This document shows, piece by piece, positions 21,582-29,599 of a DNA stretch of 64,000 bases. The notes under the pieces were generated by a model. The model was not told the origin of the DNA, searched no databases, and saw only the letters and a program-made list of their open reading frames with translations. The translations under genes were made by a program, and so were the position numbers. The number at the start of each line of letters is the position of its first letter. Positions within the stretch are counted from its first letter, which is position 1. Source of the stretch: Macrocystis pyrifera (Eukaryota; Sar; Phaeophyceae; Laminariales; Laminariaceae); NCBI GenBank assembly GCA_031763025.1, contig JASSKH010000024.1, forward strand, positions 11,058,087-11,122,086, written 5' to 3'.

Positions 21582-23216
21582 GGTGGTAGAAGAGAGGCTA
21601 CTGAGTGAGGTAGTAGAGGATACCAGGCATTCCGTCCATGTCCGACTGGAGCATGTTATGTATCATACGATACGTTGTCGGACGGCAAATGTATAATAAT
21701 AACACGATTGCAACATATTGGGCGACGAACAGACTAAAACATACTATTAATAGGCAAAACAATAATGAACTGATTGTGATGGAAATGAAGCGAGGAGACG
21801 AAACACTCCCCTTTTTCCGGCTAGCCCCCTCACCAGCCGCGGGGGGGGGGGGGGGGGGGTCGTGGCTTAGCCTCGAGATCGAGGGGTGGCTTCCCCACCG
21901 CTCGGCTCGGCCTATCGATCGGTTCGATTAAAAAAACACTACCACTGTTTTAAAATACCACGAACTGCAGGAAACCCCGATGTCATGCCTCACATGTACA
22001 GCACCTATCACCTAAAGTGAAGAACTTTCTAGAACAAAAGCGCAGCAGTATCATACGACAAACCTAAACCGATGTGACGCACATGAAGACCACCACAACC
22101 AACATCCCTCTACCTCATCCACCACAAACGACCACTCCCCTCCTTGTGCATTCCCTAGCAAGCATCTACCAAAAACCCGCTGTCCATCAAAATGGTTGCT
22201 TAATACCTGCTACGCGCATGTTTCGACGCGCAGAAGGCCGTGCGGTGTCCTTGGTCTACACTGCTATCGATAGTTCACTGTTATTTCCGGTACCCCTGAC
22301 CCCTGCCACCTCCAACCGCAAGGGCCCAGTCCTCCCCGCAAGGATCTGCCAAAAACCCGCTGTCCATCAAATGTCTGGTGTATAACTGTTGCGCGCATGT
22401 TCCAACGTGCAGAAGGCCGCACGGTGTTGCTGGTCTACACTGCTATCGGCAGTATACCTAGGACAGAGTCGCTGCGTTGTTGCTCTCTCTGTAGCTCTTT
22501 TACCCTCTCCAACCCCTCCCCCCACATGCTACTTCCCGTACCCCTGACCCTGTCACCTCCAACCGCATATAAATACTGGTGTGCATACAATAATATATTT
22601 ATATCGATAATAATGTGCTCCGCATATTATTTCGCCCTCCTCCCTACTCTCTCTAATTTTATTGTTTTGGCGATGAGAGAACGTACCGGTATAGCCTTGA
22701 AATGCGGCAGCAGCATCCAAATGTTGTACTGTAAAGTATTTATATTACATTACTTGTAGCAACTAACTGTTGTATTATTGCTGTATCAAAAATAGTACCA
22801 GGTACCAGGTAGTATTTTGGGTGTTTGCCATCCGATAATGCATGATGAGCTTGCACGTTGACAACTAATAAACATTCCCCGAGTATTACCAGGTATATGT
22901 ATGTGGAGATTACTACGATATATAGGATGCATGCTGGCTACTGTACGTACGTACCGTTCAGAAGGGGGGATAGTGTTAAAAAAAACTACCCTGGGCTGGG
23001 CAATCGATCGATCGTTTGCTCCTGTAGCTCTGTAGTAGGTAACACCTTCACATTTGACGTCGTCGAGCACACGGGTTCGAATCTCACTTCCAACGTTTTT
23101 GTTATAGAAAAGCTTGAGCGTGCGTCCCGAAACGCATATCTCCCTGACAGTGTAGTTCCCCAGGTATTATAACGAAGCGGGTAGGTCAGCGTACGGCTGT
23201 ATACGGTACCGACGTG
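21582..23216. other. Repeat-rich intergenic region
   Basis: No gene is recognised. The region includes a 20-base G run at 21841-21860 and a two-copy direct repeat at 22160-22453. It also has short-tail signals at 21674-21702 (+) and 22822-22840 (-), and a degenerate tRNA-like stretch near 23010-23085 containing a GGTTCGAATCTC box. Confidence 0.5.
22160..22453. repeat. Direct repeat, 181-bp period x2
   Basis: Segments at 22160-22272 and 22341-22453 share CCAAAAACCCGCTGTCCATC, CAGAAGGCCG and GGTCTACACTGCTATCG. Both copies have diverged by substitutions and small indels. The surrounding GTACCCCTGACC...CACCTCCAACCGCA word is also repeated (22290 and 22535). Confidence 0.8.
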
Positions 23217-23566
23217 TTAAGATCATGCAGGCGGGACTCTTTGTATCCCTGGACAGGTTTGCCTATTAACCCCTTTAGTGCTGCAGCCCCGAATTGGGGA
23301 CGAACCACTCTAATTCCAAGTGCTTTGTCCCCACAATCGGACTGCAGTATTAGAAGGGTCAAGTCGGTAGTCGTTGGTACTCACGTGTGATGCTTGCTTA
23401 GAGATAGAAGAAGAGCAGCTTTATTCCTTTCGTGCACGCGGAGACAGAGACCAAGCTCGTGCCCCTCTGGAAAACCCCTGGTTTTCCACCTAAGATACGC
23501 CTCCCAAGTATTACAAATACGATCCCAGTGCCTGAACACTGGTAATTACCTTGTTTCAACCTCATT
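23217..23566 (-). repeat. LTR-like repeat copy B, 3' part
   Basis: This is the reverse-oriented equivalent of 21340-21581, starting at the TTAAGATC end and running to the break at 23566. The missing part of the same copy resumes at 27739-27908. The two pieces share the 8-bp sequence ACCTCATT at the break, which marks the insertion of the R2-like element. Confidence 0.75.
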
Positions 23567-23752
23567 TATTATTATTTGCCTTCTGACAATGTGCAGGGCG
23601 TTATTCGTTCATGATGAAAAAACTAACATAATTCGTCGAATACCCTCAATTTTATCCAATCTTTTCTCCTTTCTTGCGTATACTCAATTGAATACGTACT
23701 ACTACCTTTTACCGATATATTTCACCTACTATGTATATATACGCCCTGTGTC

Positions 23753-24329
23753 CTACTCCGCATCTACATTCCATCCCCACGCCATGGGAAGTAGTCGTCC
23801 CTCCTCTCTTCTCCCCCTGGCGGCCTGGCGGTCTCGCAGGGCGAGCTTATATCGGTGCACCCGGCGCGAGATCGCAACCTGGGTGGTCACCGATATGATC
23901 TGGAAAATATGCTCCTTACAAACCCCTTTTCTTGCTAGAGATCCCCCGTCCGTTCCTCCGATGATGCTCGTTGCCAGCTGGTCGATGAAATCGCTGCCTT
24001 CCTTCCCGAGGCGTCCACAGCTTTCCACCGCGAGGGTGACAAGTTTATGGCTGCGCTCGTCGAAGGACACTTGTCCTGCACGAGCGTAGTGGTTGCGCTT
24101 TCGCGCCTCGGAAGTGGAGGCAGCTGATCCGTCTCGATCAGCGCTGCCAACCCGCATGTGGACTCTCGCTTGGGGGTCTGCGTGCGTGATGTCGAGGAGT
24201 ATCGCCTTGTTACGGTACTCTGCCGACGTAGCGTCTCGGAGGCCTCCCCTCTCGATCACTATATCCATGCGGAGGTTTCTGTCGGCGTTGAAGGGCGCTT
24301 CGCTTTCCGTTTGATGGCGGATGGTGATG
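23753..24329 (-). pseudogene. Retrotransposon restriction-like endonuclease segment
   Basis: Back in the reverse transcriptase frame, this codes MDIVIERGGLRDATSAEYRN, then KAILLDITHADPQ. The spacing of the two Asp-containing strands resembles the PD...D core of restriction-like endonucleases of R2-type elements. The segment ends at a stop at 23753, followed by about 190 bp of 3' untranslated sequence. The assignment rests on motif spacing and position after the CCHC knuckle. Confidence 0.6.
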
Positions 24330-24930
24330 GCGGATGGACAACCGTTTGAAGGTGCGGGACAGCGCGTGGACTAGCGGCTGATGCTGGTTTACCTGCGCGC
24401 CTGGGCGGTGGCATGTGCGCGCGTGACGCGTGGTGACATCCGTCGCTTCGCAGCAGGGGCACCTCGTCGCTATGGGCTCCTTCATTCCCAGGAAGCGCCG
24501 TCCCATAGACACGAACTCCGAAGCCGGTATGATTCGTGCCGTGTCCACAGGCCTTGCCCTCAAACAGGCGACAGCGCCTGGTCCCGATAGGCTCCGTTGC
24601 CGAGCCTTGGCAAGATTTCTGGTTTCGATTCCCCCTAACACGTCGTTCCGACTCGACGGGCTTGCCGCCTCGGGGAGCTGGTCCAGAGACGCAACGTACC
24701 GTTGGTACCGTACCCGGTTTATCTGCTGCCCCAGCTTGTGCTGCGCTTTGTGGGAGCTGACCGTATGGGCTTCATGTGCTGGCAATGCCTCCATATCGTA
24801 CTGCTCTGAGACTCCTTCCTCGTTCGCGCGAAACGCCCTGTTCCGCCAGCTTTCCGGGACCACGTTCGCCATTGCCTCCTCCGATACCCCATGGATGTTA
24901 CGGAGGTCCTTGACGTACTCCATATGCGGC
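24330..24930 (-). pseudogene. Retrotransposon C-terminal CCHC-knuckle segment (shifted frame)
   Basis: In a frame shifted relative to the reverse transcriptase, this segment codes a linker and then CPCCEATDVTTRHARTCH. That is a C-x2-C-x8-H-x3-C/H knuckle of the kind found before the endonuclease of R2-like elements. A second frameshift near 24330 returns the element to the original frame. Confidence 0.7.
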
Positions 24931-25252
24931 GGACGAGATCCGAATTGGGCAACTCCCTTCGGACGTTTCCCCCTAATGGACCGGAGAGGTCAGCAAGGAC
25001 CTCTGGCACCGTCGCCACTAAGCTCCCGATGGACGCTGACATTCTCCTTGATTCAGCCGATGACAGTCCAAACCCCCCGGCCCCTGTGGAGAGGCTCGCC
25101 TGCGCTTTCTGGCGGGGCTGTAGCGTCAACCGGTTCGCCGGGCATCCGTCCGCAAAGAACGGCGATTCGTCCGCTATCCCTAGAAGCTCGAGAAGGCGCT
25201 CGAGCATCCTTATTGCGCTATTGTCTGCCCGCTGACACGCGGGTAGTGACAG
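24719..25252 (-). pseudogene. Retrotransposon thumb region after a premature stop
   Basis: The same reading frame as the reverse transcriptase resumes directly after the TAG at 25253-25255. It codes a typical C-terminal extension (ASLSTGAGGFGLSSAESRRM, then ELPNSDLVRRIW). Family similarity is lost near 24930, where a frameshift moves the coding frame. Confidence 0.7.
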
Positions 25253-27283
25253 CTACGGGTCCATTACCCGCTCAATGCAGGAGGTCGGCCTCACCATTGA
25301 ACTGGTGGCGATGAGGTTCGCCGACTGTTTGTCCGGCATACGCGGCAGGATGCGCGCGAGTTGCTCTGCTCCCCCATCTCGGACTATCTCGACGGCGCTG
25401 TTCACCGCGAATGCATCAGTGCCTATGGGCACGCCAACCACCTTTACCCCACCCCCTTCCGCAATGCGGACACCTATGCCCCCCAGAAGTGATATATCTT
25501 CCGACGTAGGCACATGCCCTTTTGGAGGCAAAGCAACCGTCTTGCTGGGGTTAATTGCAACGCCTATTTCGCACAGCTCGTGCTGGAGAAAGGGCACTAC
25601 TCTCACCGTGTCCGGTGTGATCTCTGATATGCCGATGCTGATGTCATCGAGGTAAGCAAAGGCTTCAACACCCCGGGGTTCAAACTCCTCACGGACCCGT
25701 TTGAGTATTGGCAGCAGTGGCATGCAGAACAGTGCCGGTCCCACGGTATCCCCTTGCTGCACTCCACTGGAGCAGTCAATTTTACGTCGCTCCCCCGAGT
25801 CCATCTGGAAGAACGTAGGGGCGGGCCTCTCACCGTAGCATTTAGCGATGAACAGCGTGAGCGCGGGCATGCAAGTGGCCGCCTCGGCAAGTACTGCCGT
25901 CCGCTTTACAGTATTGAAGGCGTTGGAACAGTCGGTTAGGATGAGCCAGTTTCTTGCCTCATGGTGCACCCGGGCGCGTAGAGCTACCTGCTCCACCCCC
26001 CCTCGAACCCCTACCCCAAACTGTCTTGCCTCACGATTAATCTCTTCCAGCCGTGGCCGCCACTGCCGCATAGGCCCGGCTGCTAAAAGACGTCTCCATG
26101 TCATACCTACACATACGGGGCGACATTTTTCCCCCAAGGCAATGAGGTTGGACTGCAAGAAGAGCTGCCAGAATTCCGGCGGGAATGCACCGGGGTCGTC
26201 GAAGATCCGCCTCCAAAAGGCCTCGATGCTAGCTCCAAACTTCTCGCGACCGAAGCCGGTCCTGATGACCGACTGCAGGTGTGAGAAGCGTAGACCGTCA
26301 CTCCCCGCGCCTGATAACGCATTTCGTGAGTTGATGACGTCGAGGGCCACCTGCGAATCGAACTCTTGCTCTGGACGCCAGTTGAGAACACTCCCTTCCT
26401 CCAGTTCCGTGGAGCTTGCTGCCACCGCTGCCGCTGCCGACTCGGAGATGGAGGCACGATCTTCCCCCGGGAATTTGGCTTTCACCCGCTCCCATGTCAC
26501 CTCGTTGCCGGGCGCTCGCGCTTCCGCGAGAAGACAGCGTGCTGCTACTGACACCCCGCCCGAGTGGCGACAGGCTGACGACGCTCTCTCGTACTTAGCT
26601 GCGTCTGTGGCTTCGTAGGTTGGGCCCCTGAGCCGTGTCGATGCTCGGCTGGTGTACTCCATCAACCACGGGAGAATAAGCGTGATGTCACCACGTTCGA
26701 CGGACGCGAATCTCTCGCGTCGCTTCACGCGGCTGTCCTGCGAGTGTAGCAGTGCTGGCACGATGTACCACAGCTTAATGGCCCTCAGGAGCGACCTCGG
26801 CGTCTCTGAGTGTCTGTTTGGCCAATGCGCTCCGAGGGCGTGGTCCAGGAGACCGAGCACGTGGGTGAGAAGCTTGGCGTGGACAGTAGCTAGCCCCGGC
26901 TGCACCTTAACAACGGTGATGAAACGTTGTTGGAGCTGTTCAAGAGAAACATCATTTAGTGGCCCTGCTGTTCCTAACGAATCCTGGTCCCACGGGTAGC
27001 AAAGCTCTTCCTTCCGTTCATCGTAGTTGTAGTCCGGCCTTCCTCCAAGTCCTGCGACCGTAACACGGAGTCCAGGATCAGCCTGAACTGCTGCCTCCAG
27101 TGATTCCCGTCTCCCATGGCGGGCTATGCACCCTCGTGTAGCGCAAATGAGTTGTGCGTGTGACCCACTCCTTCGGATAGCTTCCACCACACACCGCGCG
27201 TGCATAACGTGCTGGTTTCCACACGGCAGCCCTACCACTCGGTGCCCCCGAGCGATTGCCGATCGGCATCCCCCGCACTTCAC
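25253..27283 (-). CDS. Retrotransposon ORF: RING-like finger plus reverse transcriptase
   Basis: The uninterrupted frame of 676 codons synthesises cDNA from the element RNA. Near the start (residues 3-52) are spaced Cys and His residues, C-x2-C-x14-C-x3-H-x2-H-x2-C and two later Cys, resembling a RING-type zinc finger. Reverse transcriptase blocks follow in order: GAGSDGLRFSHLQS, RPVCVGMTWRRLL, motif A LTDCSNAF, motif B GVQQGDTVGP, motif C AYLDDISIG, and INPSKTVALPP. The catalytic aspartates of A and C are present. The chosen start is the first start-like codon (GTG); the frame is open upstream to about 27680 without ATG, so the true start is probably further 5' and disrupted. It ends at an in-frame TAG (25255-25253). 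Confidence 0.85.
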   Translation of the reverse strand: MKCGGCRSAIARGHRVVGLPCGNQHVMHARCVVEAIRRSGSHAQLICATRGCIARHGRRESLEAAVQADPGLRVTVAGLGGRPDYNYDERKEELCYPWDQDSLGTAGPLNDVSLEQLQQRFITVVKVQPGLATVHAKLLTHVLGLLDHALGAHWPNRHSETPRSLLRAIKLWYIVPALLHSQDSRVKRRERFASVERGDITLILPWLMEYTSRASTRLRGPTYEATDAAKYERASSACRHSGGVSVAARCLLAEARAPGNEVTWERVKAKFPGEDRASISESAAAAVAASSTELEEGSVLNWRPEQEFDSQVALDVINSRNALSGAGSDGLRFSHLQSVIRTGFGREKFGASIEAFWRRIFDDPGAFPPEFWQLFLQSNLIALGEKCRPVCVGMTWRRLLAAGPMRQWRPRLEEINREARQFGVGVRGGVEQVALRARVHHEARNWLILTDCSNAFNTVKRTAVLAEAATCMPALTLFIAKCYGERPAPTFFQMDSGERRKIDCSSGVQQGDTVGPALFCMPLLPILKRVREEFEPRGVEAFAYLDDISIGISEITPDTVRVVPFLQHELCEIGVAINPSKTVALPPKGHVPTSEDISLLGGIGVRIAEGGGVKVVGVPIGTDAFAVNSAVEIVRDGGAEQLARILPRMPDKQSANLIATSSMVRPTSCIERVMDP

Positions 27284-27738
27284 GCCGTCTTGACTGGCGC
27301 CAAGGAATGCACGGAGTCGCCTTACGCTCCCCGATGCTGATCCTCCCCCCTCGCTACCTTCTCCTTCCCTGGGGAGTTCTCTCTCTTCACCACCGCCCCC
27401 TCTCGATCCAGGATCCGAACGAAGCTCGCTGCCCCCTCTCGATCCAGGAGCCGAGGGCGACTCGCTGCCTCCTCTCGGTTCAGGCGCCGAGGGTGGCTCA
27501 CTGCCGCCGGGTCGAGGGATTATTTCCCGGTTCGTGACGGCCCCTCTCTCAGTGCTTCTCGCTCGTGACCCCCTCCCAGACCCCCGCGGTCGGCCCCGTC
27601 CGCCTCTTGTGCCACCCCCCCCCTGGCTGCGCTACCAGGTTCAGAGGAAGTATCTCCAGGTGTTGCTGGGGTGACGCCGGATGGTGTCAGGGGCACCCCC
27701 AAGCGTCTCGATGGCGTGACATCCCTGTCTCTGGATGT
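27284..27738 (-). pseudogene. Retrotransposon 5' leader, Ser/Gly/Glu-rich, frame broken
   Basis: The frame upstream of the RING-like finger stays open as a Ser/Gly/Glu-rich repeat (units around GSESGGRSG) but has no ATG. A different frame has an ATG at 27702. A change within the C run near 27615 could have separated them. It includes three ~48-bp tandem units at 27400-27510 (CCCTCTCGATCCAGGA). Confidence 0.5.
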
Positions 27739-27908
27739 ACCTCATTCAAGGCAGTATCACATCAATAGCCCATTCTGATGAGCCGTATATGCAGAATTAT
27801 GGTAAATTCCGGGAACCCCGATTCCACGAAATAGAACATGAGTCGAAGATGCGGCTCCTCAAAACCCACCCACTCCCACACCTCTGAATGGCAAGGCAAC
27901 GTCCTTCC
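27739..27908 (-). repeat. LTR-like repeat copy B, 5' part
   Basis: This matches the left part of the repeat at 21168-21345 in reverse complement (TCTGATGAGC, GCAGAATTATGG, GCGGCTCCTCAAAACC, CACACCTCTGAATGG). It joins the piece at 23217-23566 once the R2-like element is removed. Confidence 0.75.
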
Positions 27909-28261
27909 GATATGCCGGCGCTAAGGCTCGCCGGCGCGTATCAGTTCAACGCTGCAAGCCTTGTGCCAACCCCTACGACCGTGGCGACATGCCGAAGTAT
28001 TTGCCATCGGGGTTGACGCAATACGTGCTCAACAACTTCTCCAAGAAATCCCCCCCGTACCACGTCACCGAGGACGACGTTCAAAAAGTCGGCTGGCAAC
28101 AAGTTCCGGCCGGCCAAGGGCTATGTAGCGCATGGCGGCGTTGCACGCGGGCTGGGCCTGTTGTTCCCGAGCCCAGTCGGCGTGCAAATAGCGCGCTGCG
28201 GAATCTCCGAACTGAAATTCGGCAGCTGCGCCGATTTGTCCTGCCGACGACGCCACTTGTT
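27909..28261 (+). other. Open coding-like fragment, unrecognised
   Basis: A plus-strand frame from about 27910 to 28090 codes KARRRVSVQRCKPC, then PYDRGDMPKYLPSGLTQYVL, then YHVTEDDVQKV. The composition looks protein-coding, but I do not recognise the family. It lies between two LTR-like repeat copies, so it may be a remnant of a mobile element's internal region rather than a host gene. Confidence 0.35.
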
Positions 28262-28540
28262 GAGATAATGCAGGCGGGACACTTTGTATCCCTGGACAGG
28301 TTTGTGCCTATTAAGTCGGTGCTCGTTGGTACTCACGTGTGATGCTTGCTTATGAATAGAAGAACAGCAGTTTTATTCCTTTCGTGTACGCGGAGACTGA
28401 GACCAAGCTCGTGCCCCTCTGGAAAACCCCTGGTTTTCCACAAGATACGTCTTTTAAGTCACTACAAATACGATCCCAGTGCCTGAACCCAGGTAATTTC
28501 CAGGCTTTCAACCACACATTCAAGGCAGTGCATCACAACA
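28262..28540 (-). repeat. LTR-like repeat copy C (5'-truncated)
   Basis: Reverse-oriented relative of 21305-21581: GCAGGCGGGACACTTTGTAT, the TTTTATTCCTTTCGTG block (AATAAA on the other strand), GGAAAACCCCTGGTTTTCCA, and the shared junction CATTCAAGGCAGT. The part corresponding to 21168-21300 is missing. Confidence 0.7.
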
Positions 28541-28834
28541 GACGAGCCAAAGATCCCGCCGTTCAGAGGGGGCGGGAGTTTCATAAGGATTTTACCCTGG
28601 ACTGGGTTGGGTATAATCGATCGATCTTTTACCCCAGTATATCGCTATTGGTGGGTAACACCTTCAAAAAAAGTATACTTCCAGTTATTAATAGGATTTA
28701 TTTTTTAGAGAAAAAAGGAAGTACCAAAAATAAAAATCATCGACAATATTTTATACCAGGTACATAGAAGGTACCTGTAGCTAGACCTCAGCATAGGTTT
28801 CCGTTATTTTTTCCGTCGTTTTCTTCTTTCAGGA

Positions 28835-28880
28835 CGCTCATGTTGCACATTGTCGGATGGCAAGCGTAATAATAACATTA
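28835..28880 (+). repeat. Short retrotransposon-tail copy
   Basis: The sequence ATGTTGCACATTGTCGGATG, then GCAAGCGTAATAATAAC, shares the 3' tail signature of the R2-like element (minus strand, 23567-23600) and lies in the plus orientation. Confidence 0.65.
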
Positions 28881-28969
28881 TAGTGTTACCTGCTCTACTG
28901 CTTGCTGCTGCTGTGTTCGTACAATGTACAGGAATAGGATATACTATGCCGGTAGCTAAAATGAAATGA

Positions 28970-29225
28970 TGTGGGGAATGGAAATTGGGAAACGGCTGGC
29001 AGAGCGTATGAGGGATACTATTACGGGGGTCCATAGTAAATATGACCAAATATTATGTGTAAAAATACGTAAATATATATGTTTTTTTATGTATACCATA
29101 GGTCCTATTAACTATGAACCCCCGTACTACTGATTTACGGAGGGAATTCAGTTGATATAGGAACGGCATCTACGCTATATAGTCGGAAGGCAATCATAAT
29201 ATAATAATAGTAATAATAATATTAA
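28970..29225 (+). repeat. LINE-tail-like repeat, copy interrupted by the MITE
   Basis: AAACGGCTGGCAGAG and GAGGGATACT before the MITE, then TGATTTACGGA and CGGCATCTACGCTATA after it, match the copy at 29480-29590. It ends in AGTCGGAAGGCAATCATAAT followed by an AAT microsatellite. Confidence 0.7.
29021..29126. mobile_element. ~105-bp MITE, copy 1
   Basis: The short palindrome-ended element starts TTACGGGGGTCCATAGTAAA and ends TTAACTATGAACCCCCGTA. It interrupts a LINE-tail-like repeat whose uninterrupted relative is at 29495-29590. Comparison of filled and empty sites suggests TACTA was duplicated at the borders. It has no coding capacity. Confidence 0.8.
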
Positions 29226-29335
29226 TAGGTTGCACGAGTATCAGAGACTCGTACAGCAAGCAGTAAGCATAGTAGCAATATATAGTACCACACGCCCACC
29301 AACAACGACCTGTAAATAAATACTGTAAGCATTAT

Positions 29336-29587
29336 ATGCGCACTGAAAACCTATATCTTTCGCGGAAGGAAGTGTTCGACATCCCCTCGCGGCTGTGGTT
29401 TGTCGGCTGGTTGGCATTTTCCCTCAAATACCTCGTTCAAAGAAGTACAATATATACAAGTGGACGCCCGGCGGTGTTAAAACGGCTGGCAGAGAGGCGT
29501 GTGAGGGATACTGCTGATTTACGGAAGGATGTTCGGTTTCTATCGGCGGAACGGCATCTACGCTATATTGTCGGAAGGCAAGCATGA
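29336..29587 (+). pseudogene. Possible C-terminus of a LINE-type ORF
   Basis: An 83-codon frame ends AERHLRYIVGRQA and stop, immediately before a TAATAA-rich tail. The same end (IVGRQ or IVGWQA) recurs at 21674, 28842 and 32965. The repeated C-terminal coding end beside a microsatellite tail suggests 5'-truncated retrotransposon copies. I could not identify a domain in the 83 residues. Confidence 0.45.
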
Positions 29588-29599
29588 TAATAACAATCT

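Larger units (their letters stand above)
23567..27738 (-). mobile_element. R2-like (RLE-type) non-LTR retrotransposon, full-length but broken
   Basis: This 4172-bp element sits on the minus strand inside an LTR-like repeat and is flanked by the target duplication ACCTCATT (23559-23566 and 27739-27746). In its own 5'-3' order it has a Ser/Gly-rich leader, a RING-like Cys/His finger, a reverse transcriptase with a YLDD centre, a thumb region, a CCHC-type knuckle, and a restriction-like endonuclease-type segment (MDIVIERGG ... ILLDITHADP). It ends in a short AATAATAATA tail. Domain order and tail fit site-specific-type early non-LTR elements (R2, NeSL, CRE group). The copy has one in-frame stop and two frameshifts, so it is not autonomous as it stands. 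Confidence 0.85.

Noticed and set aside
24430..25314. Plus-strand open frame of 294 codons.
   Set aside because: Antisense shadow of the retrotransposon C-terminal region; the minus strand carries the conserved motifs.
25848..26618. Plus-strand open frame of 256 codons.
   Set aside because: Antisense to the reverse transcriptase ORF.
23217..28540. A simple LTR retrotransposon with LTRs at 23217 and 28262 enclosing the reverse transcriptase.
   Set aside because: The reverse transcriptase is of non-LTR type, and the repeat is split by the element with an 8-bp target duplication, so it is a host repeat rather than the element's own LTR pair.
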